DNA from: Sulfurovum sp.
GTDB taxonomy: Bacteria > Campylobacterota > Campylobacteria > Campylobacterales > Sulfurovaceae
DNA length: 64,000 nucleotides
Direction of reading: 5' to 3'
NCBI GenBank assembly: GCA_021166685.1
Contig: JAJPEU010000003.1
Span: 1-64,000 of the forward strand
Shown piece by piece: positions 8,681-17,998 of the stretch. The notes beneath the pieces were generated by a model. The model was not told where the DNA came from and searched no databases. It was given only the letters and a program-made list of their open reading frames with translations. Every line of letters begins with the position of its first letter. Within the stretch, counting starts at the first letter, position 1. The translations under genes and the position numbers were made by a program.

Positions 8681-10675
8681 TTATTTTCCTTCTTCCAATA
8701 TACTGAGATTGCTTTTTGGAGCAGTGTTGACTGCCTGGCTCGCAGATGTTTCGCTAGATACACTGGCTGCATATCCGCTTTTTTTCTCCAAACCTTGTCT
8801 TACAATCGTATTATATCTCTCCTGTACGCCCTCAAGTTCCGTCAATGCCTCCCTGAGATACTGCAGATCTCCGCTTTTTCTTACGATATAGGGGGTAAGG
8901 TAGATCACTACATTGGTTTGTGTTTGAGCTTCCCCTCTGGAGACAAACAGTTTTCCCAAAAGGGGGATATCTCCAAGAAACGGTACCTTGGTAAGGGTGT
9001 CTCCTCCGCCATTTTTCATCATTCCGCCCAAGATGATTGTCTCTCCGTTGTCAACAATGGCGTTGGTGGTTACTTTTCGTTTGGTCGTAGTGGGTCTATC
9101 AGCAGCTGCGCTGGATCCTGGCAAAATATCTTCGACTTCAGCTTCCACTTCAAGGGTAACTTGATTATTGCTCGAAAGTCTTGGTTTGACTTTGAGCGTA
9201 ATGCCGATATCTTCTCTTGAATAGCTGTTAATGATGTTGCCCTGTGCCTGTGTAGACTGCTGGGCTTGCGTCAAGATAGACTGGGTCTGCCCCACTTCGA
9301 TAACAGCCTCTTTGTTATTGGTGCATAGCACAGAGGGTTCGCTGAGGATATGGGCTGCGCCGTTTTGCTTGAGAAGATCAAGCTGTGCTCCCAACGCAAA
9401 AACTTCAGAAATTCCTTCATCGAAAGAAAAAGCCTGGTCATTAGTTGTCACAATATTATCGCCAACATAAGATGTGGTTTGAGTATTTAAAAAGCCCAGA
9501 AGTGAATCAGAGACCATTAAAGAGGAAGCCCCTGTATTGGCAGCAGCTGAAAATAATCCGTTTGAGGTGATCTTGCCGCCTTCAAATCCGTATTTAAGTC
9601 CTATCTGTTCAGCAAGCTCAGTATTGATCTCCACTATGCGGGCTTTGACATACACCTGTACCTTTGGAATATCTATCGCCTGTACAGTGGCTCTAATATT
9701 TTTGAACTGCTCAGCTGTGGCAAGAACTATCAGGGTGTTTCTTTCAATGTCTGAAACCACCAACGCTTTTTTGGGCGGCTGTGCCCCTTTTGCCGGCTCT
9801 TTGATGGTTTCATCATTCATCTGCGCAATCAATTTGCTTAAGATGCTCTCCATCTCTTCTACGTTTGAGTTCTTTAAAGGAATAACGTACATCTGCTGTG
9901 TGGTGCTTTCCCCCTTAGTGTCAAGCTGTTTGATATATTTGATCATCCTGTTGTTATTGTCTGTTTTTCCCACAAGGATGATCGAATTGGTTGCATCATC
10001 CTTAAATATATCAACCTGTTCGCTTTCTATCGTCTGATGGAAAAGTTTCTTTGACATATTTTGAACGTTAGGAAAAACATCTTTGACATTGGAGTTGTTC
10101 AGCTTGACCACCACCGATCTCTTTTCGCCTTTTTGTTCGATAGCGTTGATAACTTTGCTTACCGAACGCAATACCCTTGGCGTTTCAGTGATTGCCAATA
10201 CGTTATTTTCTTTGAAGGCAATCACTTTGGCGCTTTTACTCAAAAGGGGCTGGATCTTGGCGCGGACAACGGCAGAATCAGAATTTTTAAGCGGAAACAT
10301 GACCGTTCTCATCGTATCACCTTCAACGCTGCTGCTCACCGGCACCCCCTGACCTGCGGCATCATTGCTTTTGACAACTTTATAATACTCGCCTTGATCA
10401 ATCAAGGTTGCTCCTTTGCCTTCAAGAATAGAATTGGCCAAAGAGAATAAAGAACTTTTTTTGATAGGTGTGGTTGAAACAAAATTGATCATTCCTTTAG
10501 GTTCCTCTTCTATCAAAATATTTTTTTGGGTAATTTTTGATACCATCTCTATAAAGTCTTTGACACTGAGATTGCGAAAATTGACATCAACGGTCTCTTC
10601 TTCCGCCCAAAGACCCATTGACAATAAAAACAATAGAATAAATATGCCCGATTTTCCCGATTTAATTAATTTCAT
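8681..10675 (-). CDS. gspD: Type II secretion outer-membrane secretin GspD
   Basis: A 664-residue secretin. It has a signal peptide (MKLIKSGKSGIFILLFLLSM, cleavage near LWA), an N0 domain (VDVNFRNLSVKDFIEMVSKI), three N1-N3 repeats (e.g. VFPLKNSDSAVVRAKIQPLL, VIPLKNSNVEEMESILSKL) and a secretin domain (about 440-600) with VPFLGDIPLLGKLF near its end. It forms the outer-membrane channel. I preferred ATG 10675 over ATG 10699 because GGAG is well placed before it and the signal peptide then starts normally. The start overlaps the gspC-like stop by 14 bases. Confidence 0.92.
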   Translation of the reverse strand: MKLIKSGKSGIFILLFLLSMGLWAEEETVDVNFRNLSVKDFIEMVSKITQKNILIEEEPKGMINFVSTTPIKKSSLFSLANSILEGKGATLIDQGEYYKVVKSNDAAGQGVPVSSSVEGDTMRTVMFPLKNSDSAVVRAKIQPLLSKSAKVIAFKENNVLAITETPRVLRSVSKVINAIEQKGEKRSVVVKLNNSNVKDVFPNVQNMSKKLFHQTIESEQVDIFKDDATNSIILVGKTDNNNRMIKYIKQLDTKGESTTQQMYVIPLKNSNVEEMESILSKLIAQMNDETIKEPAKGAQPPKKALVVSDIERNTLIVLATAEQFKNIRATVQAIDIPKVQVYVKARIVEINTELAEQIGLKYGFEGGKITSNGLFSAAANTGASSLMVSDSLLGFLNTQTTSYVGDNIVTTNDQAFSFDEGISEVFALGAQLDLLKQNGAAHILSEPSVLCTNNKEAVIEVGQTQSILTQAQQSTQAQGNIINSYSREDIGITLKVKPRLSSNNQVTLEVEAEVEDILPGSSAAADRPTTTKRKVTTNAIVDNGETIILGGMMKNGGGDTLTKVPFLGDIPLLGKLFVSRGEAQTQTNVVIYLTPYIVRKSGDLQYLREALTELEGVQERYNTIVRQGLEKKSGYAASVSSETSASQAVNTAPKSNLSILEEGK

Positions 10676-11510
10676 ATTCCAGCTCCATTTCTTTCTCATC
10701 TCTTTCTATTACCAAGGTAAGGTTATTGATATTTTCAATGTTCTTATACAGATCAAACGCCGCATTATAGCTGTTTAACTCTTGGCCGTTAATGGCTTTG
10801 ATCACATCCCCTTTTTGGACACCCAATTTCTCAAAATGACTTCCTTTACGTACAAAAGTTATCTTAAACCCTTGAAGCATATTTCCCTTTTTCACCTCAA
10901 CAATACCTATATTTTTATAAATATCGTCTATATTTTTTACATAATGGCCCACAAGAGATTTATCTACCATTTTATAATCTCCTCCATCCATCACATCTCC
11001 TTTTGGTTCGGACGATGTTGGGCTTCCGGCAGAAACGGCATCCAAAGAGGTGCTGATTTCACCAATGCTGTTTTGTGCGCTTTTACTTTTCAGTAAAGGC
11101 ACCTGATAGGTTTTGCCGGCCTTGCCAAATATTGCAAAATCATTGCCCGCCCCCTCTAAGATAAAACCGTTGATTGCATCTCCTCTGGCAAGCACCTTGC
11201 TTTTATTTTGATATACGACCGTTACTACGGTAACATCTGAAGCGTTATAGATTCCCAAAAGCTGTATGTCGCTGATTGTGCCCTGCGGCCTGAGGGAAGA
11301 GGGTTTATTTTGGGATTCTGCAAGCGTTTCACCAGGTGTAAGTTTTACCCTGTAGTAAAGCGGCCTAGGATCCTCTTTTTGGCTCTGCTCAAGGCCGCCG
11401 GAAGGAAGCCATGTGAGCGTAACGGCAAACCATGCCGACTTAATACTGAGCAAAAGCACCATCATCACAACAGTCTGCCTAAAAATTTTAGGCTTAAAAA
11501 GATGTTTCAT
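10662..11510 (-). CDS. gspC: Type II secretion GspC-like inner-membrane protein with PDZ domain
   Basis: A 282-residue protein: one N-terminal membrane anchor (about residues 10-30), a periplasmic homology region (ISDIQLLGIYNASDVTVVTV, then the SKVLARGDAINGFILEGAG segment) and a C-terminal PDZ domain (about 195-280) with FEKLGVQKGDVIKAINGQEL. GspC links the secretin to the inner-membrane platform. ATG 11510 has AAGGA about 8 bases upstream and is preferred over ATG 11528. It overlaps its upstream neighbour by 17 bases and gspD by 14. Confidence 0.82.
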   Translation of the reverse strand: MKHLFKPKIFRQTVVMMVLLLSIKSAWFAVTLTWLPSGGLEQSQKEDPRPLYYRVKLTPGETLAESQNKPSSLRPQGTISDIQLLGIYNASDVTVVTVVYQNKSKVLARGDAINGFILEGAGNDFAIFGKAGKTYQVPLLKSKSAQNSIGEISTSLDAVSAGSPTSSEPKGDVMDGGDYKMVDKSLVGHYVKNIDDIYKNIGIVEVKKGNMLQGFKITFVRKGSHFEKLGVQKGDVIKAINGQELNSYNAAFDLYKNIENINNLTLVIERDEKEMELEYEIN

Positions 11511-12009
11511 AGTACCATCCTTTTTCATTTTGGCGAAGCCGCGTTTGTATCGCTTGGATATTTTTAGCCTCGATCAAATCAAGGTGCAGTTTACGTTCCT
11601 TGAGATTTACATCTCCTTCTACAGCGCCAAAATCACAATTTGCATCCAAAGAGACTTTAAAGAGAGAAAGCAGAGTATGCCTGAACGTCAAAACCTTTAT
11701 ATGCTCGGGGGCTGTCTCCTTCAAAGACTTATCGAGTAAAACATTTTGGATTTTTATCTCCGAAGAAAAAAGCAACGTGAACAGTTTCATTTTCTCAATG
11801 GTTGCAATATCAATACCCTTGATGGAAACGGTCGGATGATAAACATCCAGCGAAAACCATCCCTCTTTTATGGTTTCGCCGTTAATGCGAATGTCTTTTT
11901 TTGCAAGTATCTCCTCTAGCTTGTAGTATAGTTCTTTTTTGGGCATAAACACCGTTGTGCCAAGCCAGATTAGTGCCGCTCCAAGAAATATCTTCTTTAC
12001 CATTTGCAT
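11494..12009 (-). CDS. Type II secretion associated membrane protein, GspN-like
   Basis: A 171-residue protein with one N-terminal membrane segment (residues 6-20) followed by a mostly beta periplasmic part. Phrases such as LYYKLEEILAKKDIRINGE and VEGDVNLKERKLHLDL resemble GspN/AsmA-like proteins. It is shorter than classical GspN (about 250 residues). The position between the GspM-like and GspC-like genes fits a GspN role. ATG 12009 has GGAG about 5 bases upstream and overlaps the gspM-like stop. Confidence 0.55.
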   Translation of the reverse strand: MQMVKKIFLGAALIWLGTTVFMPKKELYYKLEEILAKKDIRINGETIKEGWFSLDVYHPTVSIKGIDIATIEKMKLFTLLFSSEIKIQNVLLDKSLKETAPEHIKVLTFRHTLLSLFKVSLDANCDFGAVEGDVNLKERKLHLDLIEAKNIQAIQTRLRQNEKGWYYETSF

Positions 12010-12392
12010 CTAAGCTCCACACGATACATCGAATCGGATTTATTGATTGATAACATTTCTATTTCTATGGCAAGGTTTGAGATCTTGGTGACAAGCTTAT
12101 TGAGTTCTGCTGCAGTTAAATTATCATAACCGGCAGTAAGTTTTTTTCCCGTTTTGCTCCATTTCACTTTGGATTGGGGAATCACTGTTTGCAGCTGATC
12201 TATTTTTGAAGCGATATTTTTGTCACCCCATATTTTTTGAAAAGCCACGATCTCTCTAAATTCATCAACAGAACGTTTTATACTGCTTATCTCCTCTGTT
12301 TGCCTAGAAAACTGCTGATGTTTATAAAAATATGCCCCGCACATCATACAAAACGCTATCGCGACAATGAGTTCATTTTGATATTTCTTCAT
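11997..12392 (-). CDS. Type II secretion GspM/PilO-like protein
   Basis: A 131-residue bitopic protein: an N-terminal membrane helix (about residues 7-23), a coiled-coil stretch (QFSRQTEEISSIKRSVDEF) and a small ferredoxin-like C-terminal domain (about 75-131). This is the layout of GspM and PilO, which partner GspL/PilN on the inner membrane. Sequence identity to known GspM is not obvious to me, and the call relies on architecture and its place between the L-like and N-like genes. Confidence 0.55.
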   Translation of the reverse strand: MKKYQNELIVAIAFCMMCGAYFYKHQQFSRQTEEISSIKRSVDEFREIVAFQKIWGDKNIASKIDQLQTVIPQSKVKWSKTGKKLTAGYDNLTAAELNKLVTKISNLAIEIEMLSINKSDSMYRVELRCKW

Positions 12393-12394
12393 AC

Positions 12395-13279
12395 CTATAG
12401 AGCCCCCTCTATATCCACATCGGTACTTTTTGCGGCTACGGATGCATTCAGCTGTTCTTTTTTTGCCAATTCCTGTAATTGCTTTGCGGCCCTGTCATCC
12501 TTGCAAACAAATCGTGCCTTAAAGCTTTTCTCACTTATTTCCAAAGAAGAAAGCGCCACACCCCTAAAAATCATCGCTGAAAGTGTTTTGAGAGCTTCTC
12601 TTTTTTTTCTTTCTTTGGCATCGATGGCTTTATATTTTGCAGCAATGCTCTCTCTGGCATACTTGCTTTGCAGCGACGGATGCGCAGCAAGTAACCTTTC
12701 TAACTCTTGATGCTGCTGTTGCGAAGCTTGACCGTACCGTATCCCCTCAACAAGATACATCATTGCGAAAATCATTAAAATACCGGCAAAAACAACCGCC
12801 TGAGACAAACTCAAAATCGATCCATACGCATTGTGTAACGCTACGCCTCTGGAAGGGGCAAAATCTAAATCCGGCATGCCCGTCGAAGGCGCATCTCTTA
12901 ATGCCGCCGCAGGAACGACCACGACAGTCTGATCGATTACCCCAAGTATTTCTTTCTCTCCAAGTGATACCGGAGCGTGAAGCATATCAAGCGCTTGCTG
13001 GGCAAAGTAAAGCTTGGAAACTTTCTCCGGCTTTATGCCTTTTGTACTCAAAAAATCCATAATTTTGTTGATATTGTAGGCGATAAATACCCATGTGTCT
13101 TTTTCTTTAAAAACAAAATATTCATGCACGAAATTCCTATCAAGCAAGCCTTCAAAAAGTGAAGGGGCTATTTTTTTTGCCTGGTACAGATATTTGATCG
13201 GCAATATTTCTTTTTTGAGTATGTAAAACTGCGGCGTCAACAGAAGATTGACACTTTTTGTCAGCGAAATGGGTTTCAT
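12395..13279 (-). CDS. Type II secretion GspL-like (PilM/PilN-type) inner-membrane protein
   Basis: A protein of about 294 residues. The first 150 residues look like a reduced actin-like PilM/GspL cytoplasmic domain. A membrane helix follows at about residues 156-176 (LSQAVVFAGILMIFAMMYLV), then a coiled coil (QQQHQELERLLAAHPSLQSK) and a small periplasmic domain. GspL couples GspE to the membrane platform. The start is uncertain: I use ATG 13279, but the frame is open to a TTG at 13327 overlapping gspK. The protein is shorter than typical GspL (about 400). Confidence 0.55.
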   Translation of the reverse strand: MKPISLTKSVNLLLTPQFYILKKEILPIKYLYQAKKIAPSLFEGLLDRNFVHEYFVFKEKDTWVFIAYNINKIMDFLSTKGIKPEKVSKLYFAQQALDMLHAPVSLGEKEILGVIDQTVVVVPAAALRDAPSTGMPDLDFAPSRGVALHNAYGSILSLSQAVVFAGILMIFAMMYLVEGIRYGQASQQQHQELERLLAAHPSLQSKYARESIAAKYKAIDAKERKKREALKTLSAMIFRGVALSSLEISEKSFKARFVCKDDRAAKQLQELAKKEQLNASVAAKSTDVDIEGAL

Positions 13280-13307
13280 GGCCACATGTACGAGAATTAA
13301 CTCTTTT

Positions 13308-14213
13308 TTATTTGTTATGAAATTCAAAATATTTTATCTCTCCATGATTTTGCACAAAGGTAAATCCAAATTTTTTATTTTCATAGGGGAACTGAACTTC
13401 GCATCTTGCTTCATCCACAAATCCTTTATAAAAAAGCTTTTCATATTTTGCATATTCTCCGCCGTTATTTTGCACAAATGTCTGCAAATTTGTTTCGCCG
13501 GCAATCCAGTCTTTCTGAACCTGTACTATATCAAAACCGAAAAGCAAAGCGATAAGTTCCGCAGACAAATAATTGCCGTCAGCCTGCTTTGATTGCGTAT
13601 CAAAAACAAAAAACTTTTCCCATGCAATATCATTCGCCTCGGCGTCATCTGCTTCGAATTGATATCTTGTCAAAATACGCTCAAATTGTTCGCGTGATAT
13701 AATACCATTTTTTTGAAGAAGCCTGCTTTGCTCTTTTTGAACCCATTTTTTTTGCTCTCCTATCTCCTCAAGAAGCAGCTCCTGCAATCTTGCGGCATCT
13801 TTGATGCCATAGGTCTGAACAATCGTATCAAACACATGTTGTGCAGTCTCATAATGTATTTGCATGGTCTGATTGTTTTCAAATCCGAGCCAATTAATAT
13901 TAATACCGTTTGCTAAAGGATCGCACTTGATTGTTACTGAAAATTCACCGTCTGGCGAGTTTAGAGGAATGGGGTAGGCATAAAGCAGATCCATGACTTC
14001 TTTTTTGTTTTTTCCAAGCTTTTTAAGTGTATCGCGCATGTCCACATAATAGAGATTGGCCTGAATCATTGCTCTTGTCTGTGCGGCGTCTGTTCTTGCT
14101 TTTTCAAGATAACCCAAAAGAATACCTACCAGTGCGATCATAACAGACAGCACAGAAAGGGTAATAATGAGTGCAAACCCTTTTCTGGTTCTGCATCGAA
14201 TCGTTTTATCCAT
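13308..14213 (-). CDS. gspK: Type II secretion minor pseudopilin GspK
   Basis: A 301-residue protein with a prepilin-like start (RKGFALIITLSVLSVMIALVG). Position 5 of the mature chain is not Glu, which is a hallmark of GspK among the pseudopilins. The large periplasmic domain contains the GspK-type segment with NGININWLG (about residues 96-104, from a region that binds metal in known GspK) and a helical insert (about 115-200). GspK caps the pseudopilus tip. It is the first gene of the minus-strand secretion operon and faces gspG across a 62-base divergent promoter. Confidence 0.78.
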   Translation of the reverse strand: MDKTIRCRTRKGFALIITLSVLSVMIALVGILLGYLEKARTDAAQTRAMIQANLYYVDMRDTLKKLGKNKKEVMDLLYAYPIPLNSPDGEFSVTIKCDPLANGININWLGFENNQTMQIHYETAQHVFDTIVQTYGIKDAARLQELLLEEIGEQKKWVQKEQSRLLQKNGIISREQFERILTRYQFEADDAEANDIAWEKFFVFDTQSKQADGNYLSAELIALLFGFDIVQVQKDWIAGETNLQTFVQNNGGEYAKYEKLFYKGFVDEARCEVQFPYENKKFGFTFVQNHGEIKYFEFHNK

Positions 14214-14275
14214 CTAAAAGCTCTATTGAAGTAGAATTTGTTGATTATTATATCTAATCAAACTAAGGATTATTC
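14214..14275. promoter_or_regulatory. Divergent promoter region between gspK and gspG
   Basis: This 62-base gap separates the two arms of the secretion locus. A minus-strand TATAAT lies at 14247-14252, about 34 bases before the gspK start. On the plus strand an AT-rich stretch (about 14244-14256) can serve as a -10 for gspG, and AAGGAT (14264-14269) is its ribosome site. The -35 regions are not recognisable, as is common in epsilonproteobacterial sigma-70 promoters. Confidence 0.5.
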
Positions 14276-14710
14276 ATGAAAAAAACGAAATATGATTTCA
14301 GAAAAGCTTTTACGCTCATTGAGCTACTTATTGTTATCGTTATTTTGGGCGGACTTGCCGCAGTGGTTGCGCCTGGACTGATGGATGCTGCAGATGAAGC
14401 CAAAAGAGATACCGTTTGCCTTAAAATGAATGACTTGAAAAAACGTTTTGACATGTTTAAACTTGATAACGGTGTTTATCCCGACACCGAAGAGGGCTTT
14501 GAAGCACTCCTGAGCAATCCGGACGCAGAAAAATATCCCAACTATCGCACGCAGCCCTACCTCAGAGAACTCCCAAAAGATGCGTGGAAAACCCCTTTTG
14601 TCTATATCAATAAAACAGATGATATCGAAATTATCAGCTACGGTTCTGACCGAAAAGAAGGGGGAGACGGCGGCAATAAAGATATACTCCTTAGCGAGTG
14701 CAGCCAATAG
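14276..14710 (+). CDS. gspG: Type II secretion major pseudopilin GspG
   Basis: A 144-residue pseudopilin. The leader RKAFTLIELLIVIVILGGLA has the cleavage site before Phe and Glu5. The body matches GspG: KRFDMFKLDNGVYPDTEEGFEALL, then the conserved YLRELPKDAWKTPFVYI region (broken as LRELPKDAWKTPF) and a C-terminal SYGSDRKEGGDGGNKDI, which carries the calcium-site aspartates of this family. It forms the pseudopilus shaft. Its last codons overlap a possible GTG start of the next gene. Confidence 0.93.
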   Translation: MKKTKYDFRKAFTLIELLIVIVILGGLAAVVAPGLMDAADEAKRDTVCLKMNDLKKRFDMFKLDNGVYPDTEEGFEALLSNPDAEKYPNYRTQPYLRELPKDAWKTPFVYINKTDDIEIISYGSDRKEGGDGGNKDILLSECSQ

Positions 14711-14718
14711 ACATCTTT

Positions 14719-15261
14719 ATGGCAAAAGATACACAATACCGTCAAGGCTTTACACTCATAGAACTTTTGGTGGTCATTATGATAGTTTCTTTGGTTTATT
14801 TTTTTGGATTAAGCGGCGTAGAAAAAATAAGTGCCAAGCCTCAACCGCTTACTCCGTTAAATCTCAAGTCAATACTTTTGCAAAACGATACCGCCTCAAA
14901 ACGGATGACGCTTATGTGTCTTAATAAATGCCAAACATGTTATCTAAAGCGCCAAATGGACGGCTCTTTTGAGATATACGACAACAGTATAGACTTAACA
15001 GATACAAAAGTATATACCCTCAACAGCGGCAATGACCTTACTGCTGTTGAGTATGGGCGCTACCAAGATGATAAAATATGTCTACTTATTGATTTTTATC
15101 CCAATGGAAGCAGTACGCAATTGATCTTAAAACAACGAGACAAAGTTTATTTTCTTCCTGCTTTTTTCAAAGAACCCATAGAGACCAAAACAATTGAAGA
15201 GGCCAAAGAGATTTGGCTTGAAAATAGCAGGCTTCTGTCTGACAACGGAGATTTTTATTGA
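14719..15261 (+). CDS. Type II secretion minor pseudopilin, GspH-like
   Basis: A 180-residue protein with a prepilin leader (RQGFTLIELLVVIMIVSLVY) including Glu5. The rest is an unrecognised periplasmic domain with the pair CLNKCQTC (about residues 71-78), which could form a disulfide or bind metal. I use ATG 14719; a GTG at 14698 inside gspG would add seven residues. It lies between gspG and another pseudopilin, the usual H position. Confidence 0.65.
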   Translation: MAKDTQYRQGFTLIELLVVIMIVSLVYFFGLSGVEKISAKPQPLTPLNLKSILLQNDTASKRMTLMCLNKCQTCYLKRQMDGSFEIYDNSIDLTDTKVYTLNSGNDLTAVEYGRYQDDKICLLIDFYPNGSSTQLILKQRDKVYFLPAFFKEPIETKTIEEAKEIWLENSRLLSDNGDFY

Positions 15262-15665
15262 AACAGCTTCGCTCTGCTTTTACCCTTATAGAAGTTCTTG
15301 TATCAGTTTTGATTATTTCTGTTTCCATTATTTTCATACTGAAACTTCACAGCGACAATCATCTCGAAGCGGTTTATATCTCAGAAAGAAACAAACTCTC
15401 TTTGCAAGACTCGCTCTATTTGACTCCTTTCGTTTTACGGCACCACAAAGACACCAAAGATGCCTATTCGCTTTTGCAAAATGATTTTTACATAGAATCA
15501 TCCAAAAGCAAAGAGATATTGAAAAAAAATAAAAGAGCTATTTTCATTCCTGAATCCAAAGAAACCCTTCCTTCCGAAGAAAAAGAATACAGCTATGCCG
15601 CAACATTTAATCAGATTTTACTCAAAGATGCATACTCGTCAAGCTATTTTCGATTTAGTTTTTAA
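15258..15665 (+). CDS. Type II secretion minor pseudopilin, GspI-like
   Basis: A 135-residue protein with leader RSAFTLIEVLVSVLIISVSI and Glu5, then a short periplasmic domain. Small size and the position after G and H suggest GspI. The start is a TTG overlapping the previous stop (TTGA), with GGAG about 7 bases upstream. No ATG exists in the leader region, so a TTG start is required to keep the prepilin signal. It converges on the exosortase gene with a 4-base overlap. Confidence 0.65.
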   Translation: MKQLRSAFTLIEVLVSVLIISVSIIFILKLHSDNHLEAVYISERNKLSLQDSLYLTPFVLRHHKDTKDAYSLLQNDFYIESSKSKEILKKNKRAIFIPESKETLPSEEKEYSYAATFNQILLKDAYSSSYFRFSF

Positions 15666-16135
15666 ACTTTACGCATTTTGATGAAAACAAAAAAAAGCAA
15701 TAATCCCAAAATCATCAGCAAGAAATTTCCTAAAATATCGTGTGCCCAATAAAAATTGTCTCTCCCGCCTTCGCGCTGAACAAAATATACCACCATCAAA
15801 AGTCTCAAAACATTGACGGCGGTAAAGGACAAATACCCAATCAGCATCCAAATGATTTTATGCGATACGGCTGAGGGGTAAGCAAGGATCGAAGCAAACA
15901 AAAAAAGAATTGGGATCATACCGTTGCAGGCCTGCGTAATGACAATCTTATACTGCGGATTGATCCAAATATCGATGCCTTGAAGCTGTTGCGGCTGCAA
16001 AAACCATTCCAAAAGAAAGAGTGTAAACTGGGTTTGTATTTCATTGAACTTAACAGATATTTCCGTGGTAGGCGCATACAAAAACACAAACAGCAATACT
16101 AAAAAAAAGAAATAAAGAACAACAAATCGATTCAT
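15662..16135 (-). CDS. Exosortase/archaeosortase family transpeptidase, XrtH-like
   Basis: A 157-residue membrane protein with about five hydrophobic segments and the exosortase catalytic signature: Cys70 in TQACNGMIPI, Arg111 in AVNVLRLL and His132 in FYWAHDIL. Exosortases cut C-terminal sorting tails from exported proteins and are thought to transfer them to a surface partner. The small size resembles the XrtH group more than the large EpsH-type enzymes. No protein with an obvious matching sorting tail is in this window. The start is ATG 16135; a GTG at 16144 would add three residues. Confidence 0.72.
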   Translation of the reverse strand: MNRFVVLYFFFLVLLFVFLYAPTTEISVKFNEIQTQFTLFLLEWFLQPQQLQGIDIWINPQYKIVITQACNGMIPILFLFASILAYPSAVSHKIIWMLIGYLSFTAVNVLRLLMVVYFVQREGGRDNFYWAHDILGNFLLMILGLLLFFVFIKMRKV

Positions 16136-16183
16136 TGTCCGCACCGCGATACAAAAAAATTTATTGCGGATTTAAACAAACTT

Positions 16184-17998
16184 TTAGCGTAATGCATTCA
16201 ATACACGACGGTCTTTTATGTGCAGATCCAACTGCGGATGAGGCATCGCAATACCGTTGGCACTAAGCGTATCGTAAATCAAAATAAGAAGTTCCGATTT
16301 TGTAGAAGGCTTGATCCCCTCGATCCAAACAAGAAGATCCAGCTCGATGAAACTTTCGCCGACTGCACGCATCCACACCGCCGGCCTTCTTCTTGGTATG
16401 TCTCTGAGTAATTTAATATTGCTTGCAAGCACTGCTTCCAAGATCAGCGATCTTACTTTTTTAACATTAGTACCGTAAGGAACCTTAAATGGTATATAAA
16501 TCCTGCGTATGCGATCTTCAAAGGTAAGGTTGATCACCTGCCCATCGATTAGATCACTGTTGGGGACAATCATGTCAATATTATCAATGGTCCTCACTAC
16601 GGTTGCCCTAAATCCTATATCAATCACTTTTCCCGTTAATGTTTCGTTGATACGAACATAATCCCCGATCTTAATATACTTTTCGCTCAGCAAAATCATT
16701 CCGGAAATCATACTTGAAACAATGCTTCTTAAAGCAAACCCGACCCCGATAGAAAGCGCACCGGCAATTACAGCCAAATTGGCCACGCTTAATCCGATAC
16801 TGCTCATCGCAACAACAAATGCAATAAAAATAATGAAAGTTGAGCCCATGTTTGCCACAACTTTGATAGAAACGGCCCTCATGTCTTTGCGTTTTTTATG
16901 CAATTTTGTAAAGAGGGTAAAATAAATCTTTGCAACAAAAAATCCTAAAAGCAAAATGGCAAGCATTTTCAATATACTCAGGAAACTTATGGGTGTTTCA
17001 TCAAGCACGACAAAGGGGGTGTGAATATAGGAAGAAAAGTTTTCATATGCTGTTAAAAGATTCTCTTTTAGTGTCAAAACATTATAATTGATAGAATCTT
17101 CGCTGCCCTTTGTCAACTTCTCAAGCTCTATAAGTTTGGCGTCGTAGAGTGTATTTTCCCCAGAAAACTGCTTAAGTATCAATCGAAATTCTTTTTCCTG
17201 CAAAAGTACGGCTTTAATATTTTTTTGCTGGAAATAATAAAGTCCTGTCAATAATCTTTTGTCTGCGAGTGCCCCAAGAACGCCATCACGCTCATTCTCT
17301 GTTTTTTTAAATGTGTCTGCAAGTTTTGGAGAAATAGTCTCCTGAGAAAGAAGCTCCCGCTCTTTTGAAAGATTCGCAGCGATAAGTTTTTTATTGAGGC
17401 GTTCTATCTCTTTTTGATTTTTCGCGATAGACACTTCATACGCCTGCAAATCAAACTTTATACGCGGTATAAGCATGGACAAAATTTTATCGCCCTCCAA
17501 GATAAACTGCTCATAGTTTTTGATAGATATACCATCATAGCGTTGCTTGAGTTTATAGTAGGCAAACTGAAGCTGATAGAGTCTCAGACTTTTATGCTGT
17601 AAATCAGAGATGCCCTCAATACGTTTTTTAAGGTAGGAAAGCTTCTCTTGAATAAACATCTGATTTGCTTCAAGTTTATTTTTCTCCTTGAGGGCGGAAG
17701 CGACAGTATCGAATAATTTTACATATTCATCATCTTTGATCTGTTCTTTTTCGATCAATGAGGTGCTGAGTGTTTGGACCGGCGGCTCTTTTACGATTAG
17801 TATTCGAAGTTTTTCGAGCAGTGTTTTTTCGCTTCGCAAACGTTCCTTGGATTCATCATCCATTGCCGTATCATAAGAAAGTTTCTCGGCCAACTGGTCA
17901 TAATACGCAAGTGTATTTTCGCCTTCATATAAATTTGTATCTATCTGTACGCCCAGCAATGATAATGTCAAAAGGACTGCACCTACGATAATCTTCAC
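16184..17998 (-). CDS. Mechanosensitive channel of the MscS family
   Basis: A 604-residue protein: a signal peptide, a long periplasmic coiled-coil region (about residues 30-290), then membrane helices (about 335-435) and the MscS core. The pore helix segment reads VANLAVIAGALSIGVGFAL. The beta domain follows with GDYVRINETLTGKVIDIGFRAT and a VPNSDLIDGQVINLT-type loop. Such channels release solutes during osmotic downshock. The long N-terminus places it among the larger MscS relatives. It divides the exosortase from gspF and is on the opposite strand to gspF. Confidence 0.85.
   Translation of the reverse strand: MKIIVGAVLLTLSLLGVQIDTNLYEGENTLAYYDQLAEKLSYDTAMDDESKERLRSEKTLLEKLRILIVKEPPVQTLSTSLIEKEQIKDDEYVKLFDTVASALKEKNKLEANQMFIQEKLSYLKKRIEGISDLQHKSLRLYQLQFAYYKLKQRYDGISIKNYEQFILEGDKILSMLIPRIKFDLQAYEVSIAKNQKEIERLNKKLIAANLSKERELLSQETISPKLADTFKKTENERDGVLGALADKRLLTGLYYFQQKNIKAVLLQEKEFRLILKQFSGENTLYDAKLIELEKLTKGSEDSINYNVLTLKENLLTAYENFSSYIHTPFVVLDETPISFLSILKMLAILLLGFFVAKIYFTLFTKLHKKRKDMRAVSIKVVANMGSTFIIFIAFVVAMSSIGLSVANLAVIAGALSIGVGFALRSIVSSMISGMILLSEKYIKIGDYVRINETLTGKVIDIGFRATVVRTIDNIDMIVPNSDLIDGQVINLTFEDRIRRIYIPFKVPYGTNVKKVRSLILEAVLASNIKLLRDIPRRRPAVWMRAVGESFIELDLLVWIEGIKPSTKSELLILIYDTLSANGIAMPHPQLDLHIKDRRVLNALR

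Noticed and set aside
9537-10037. 166-codon plus-strand frame opposite gspD
   Set aside because: It is fully antisense to a secretin gene with clear motifs, with no promoter or ribosome site.
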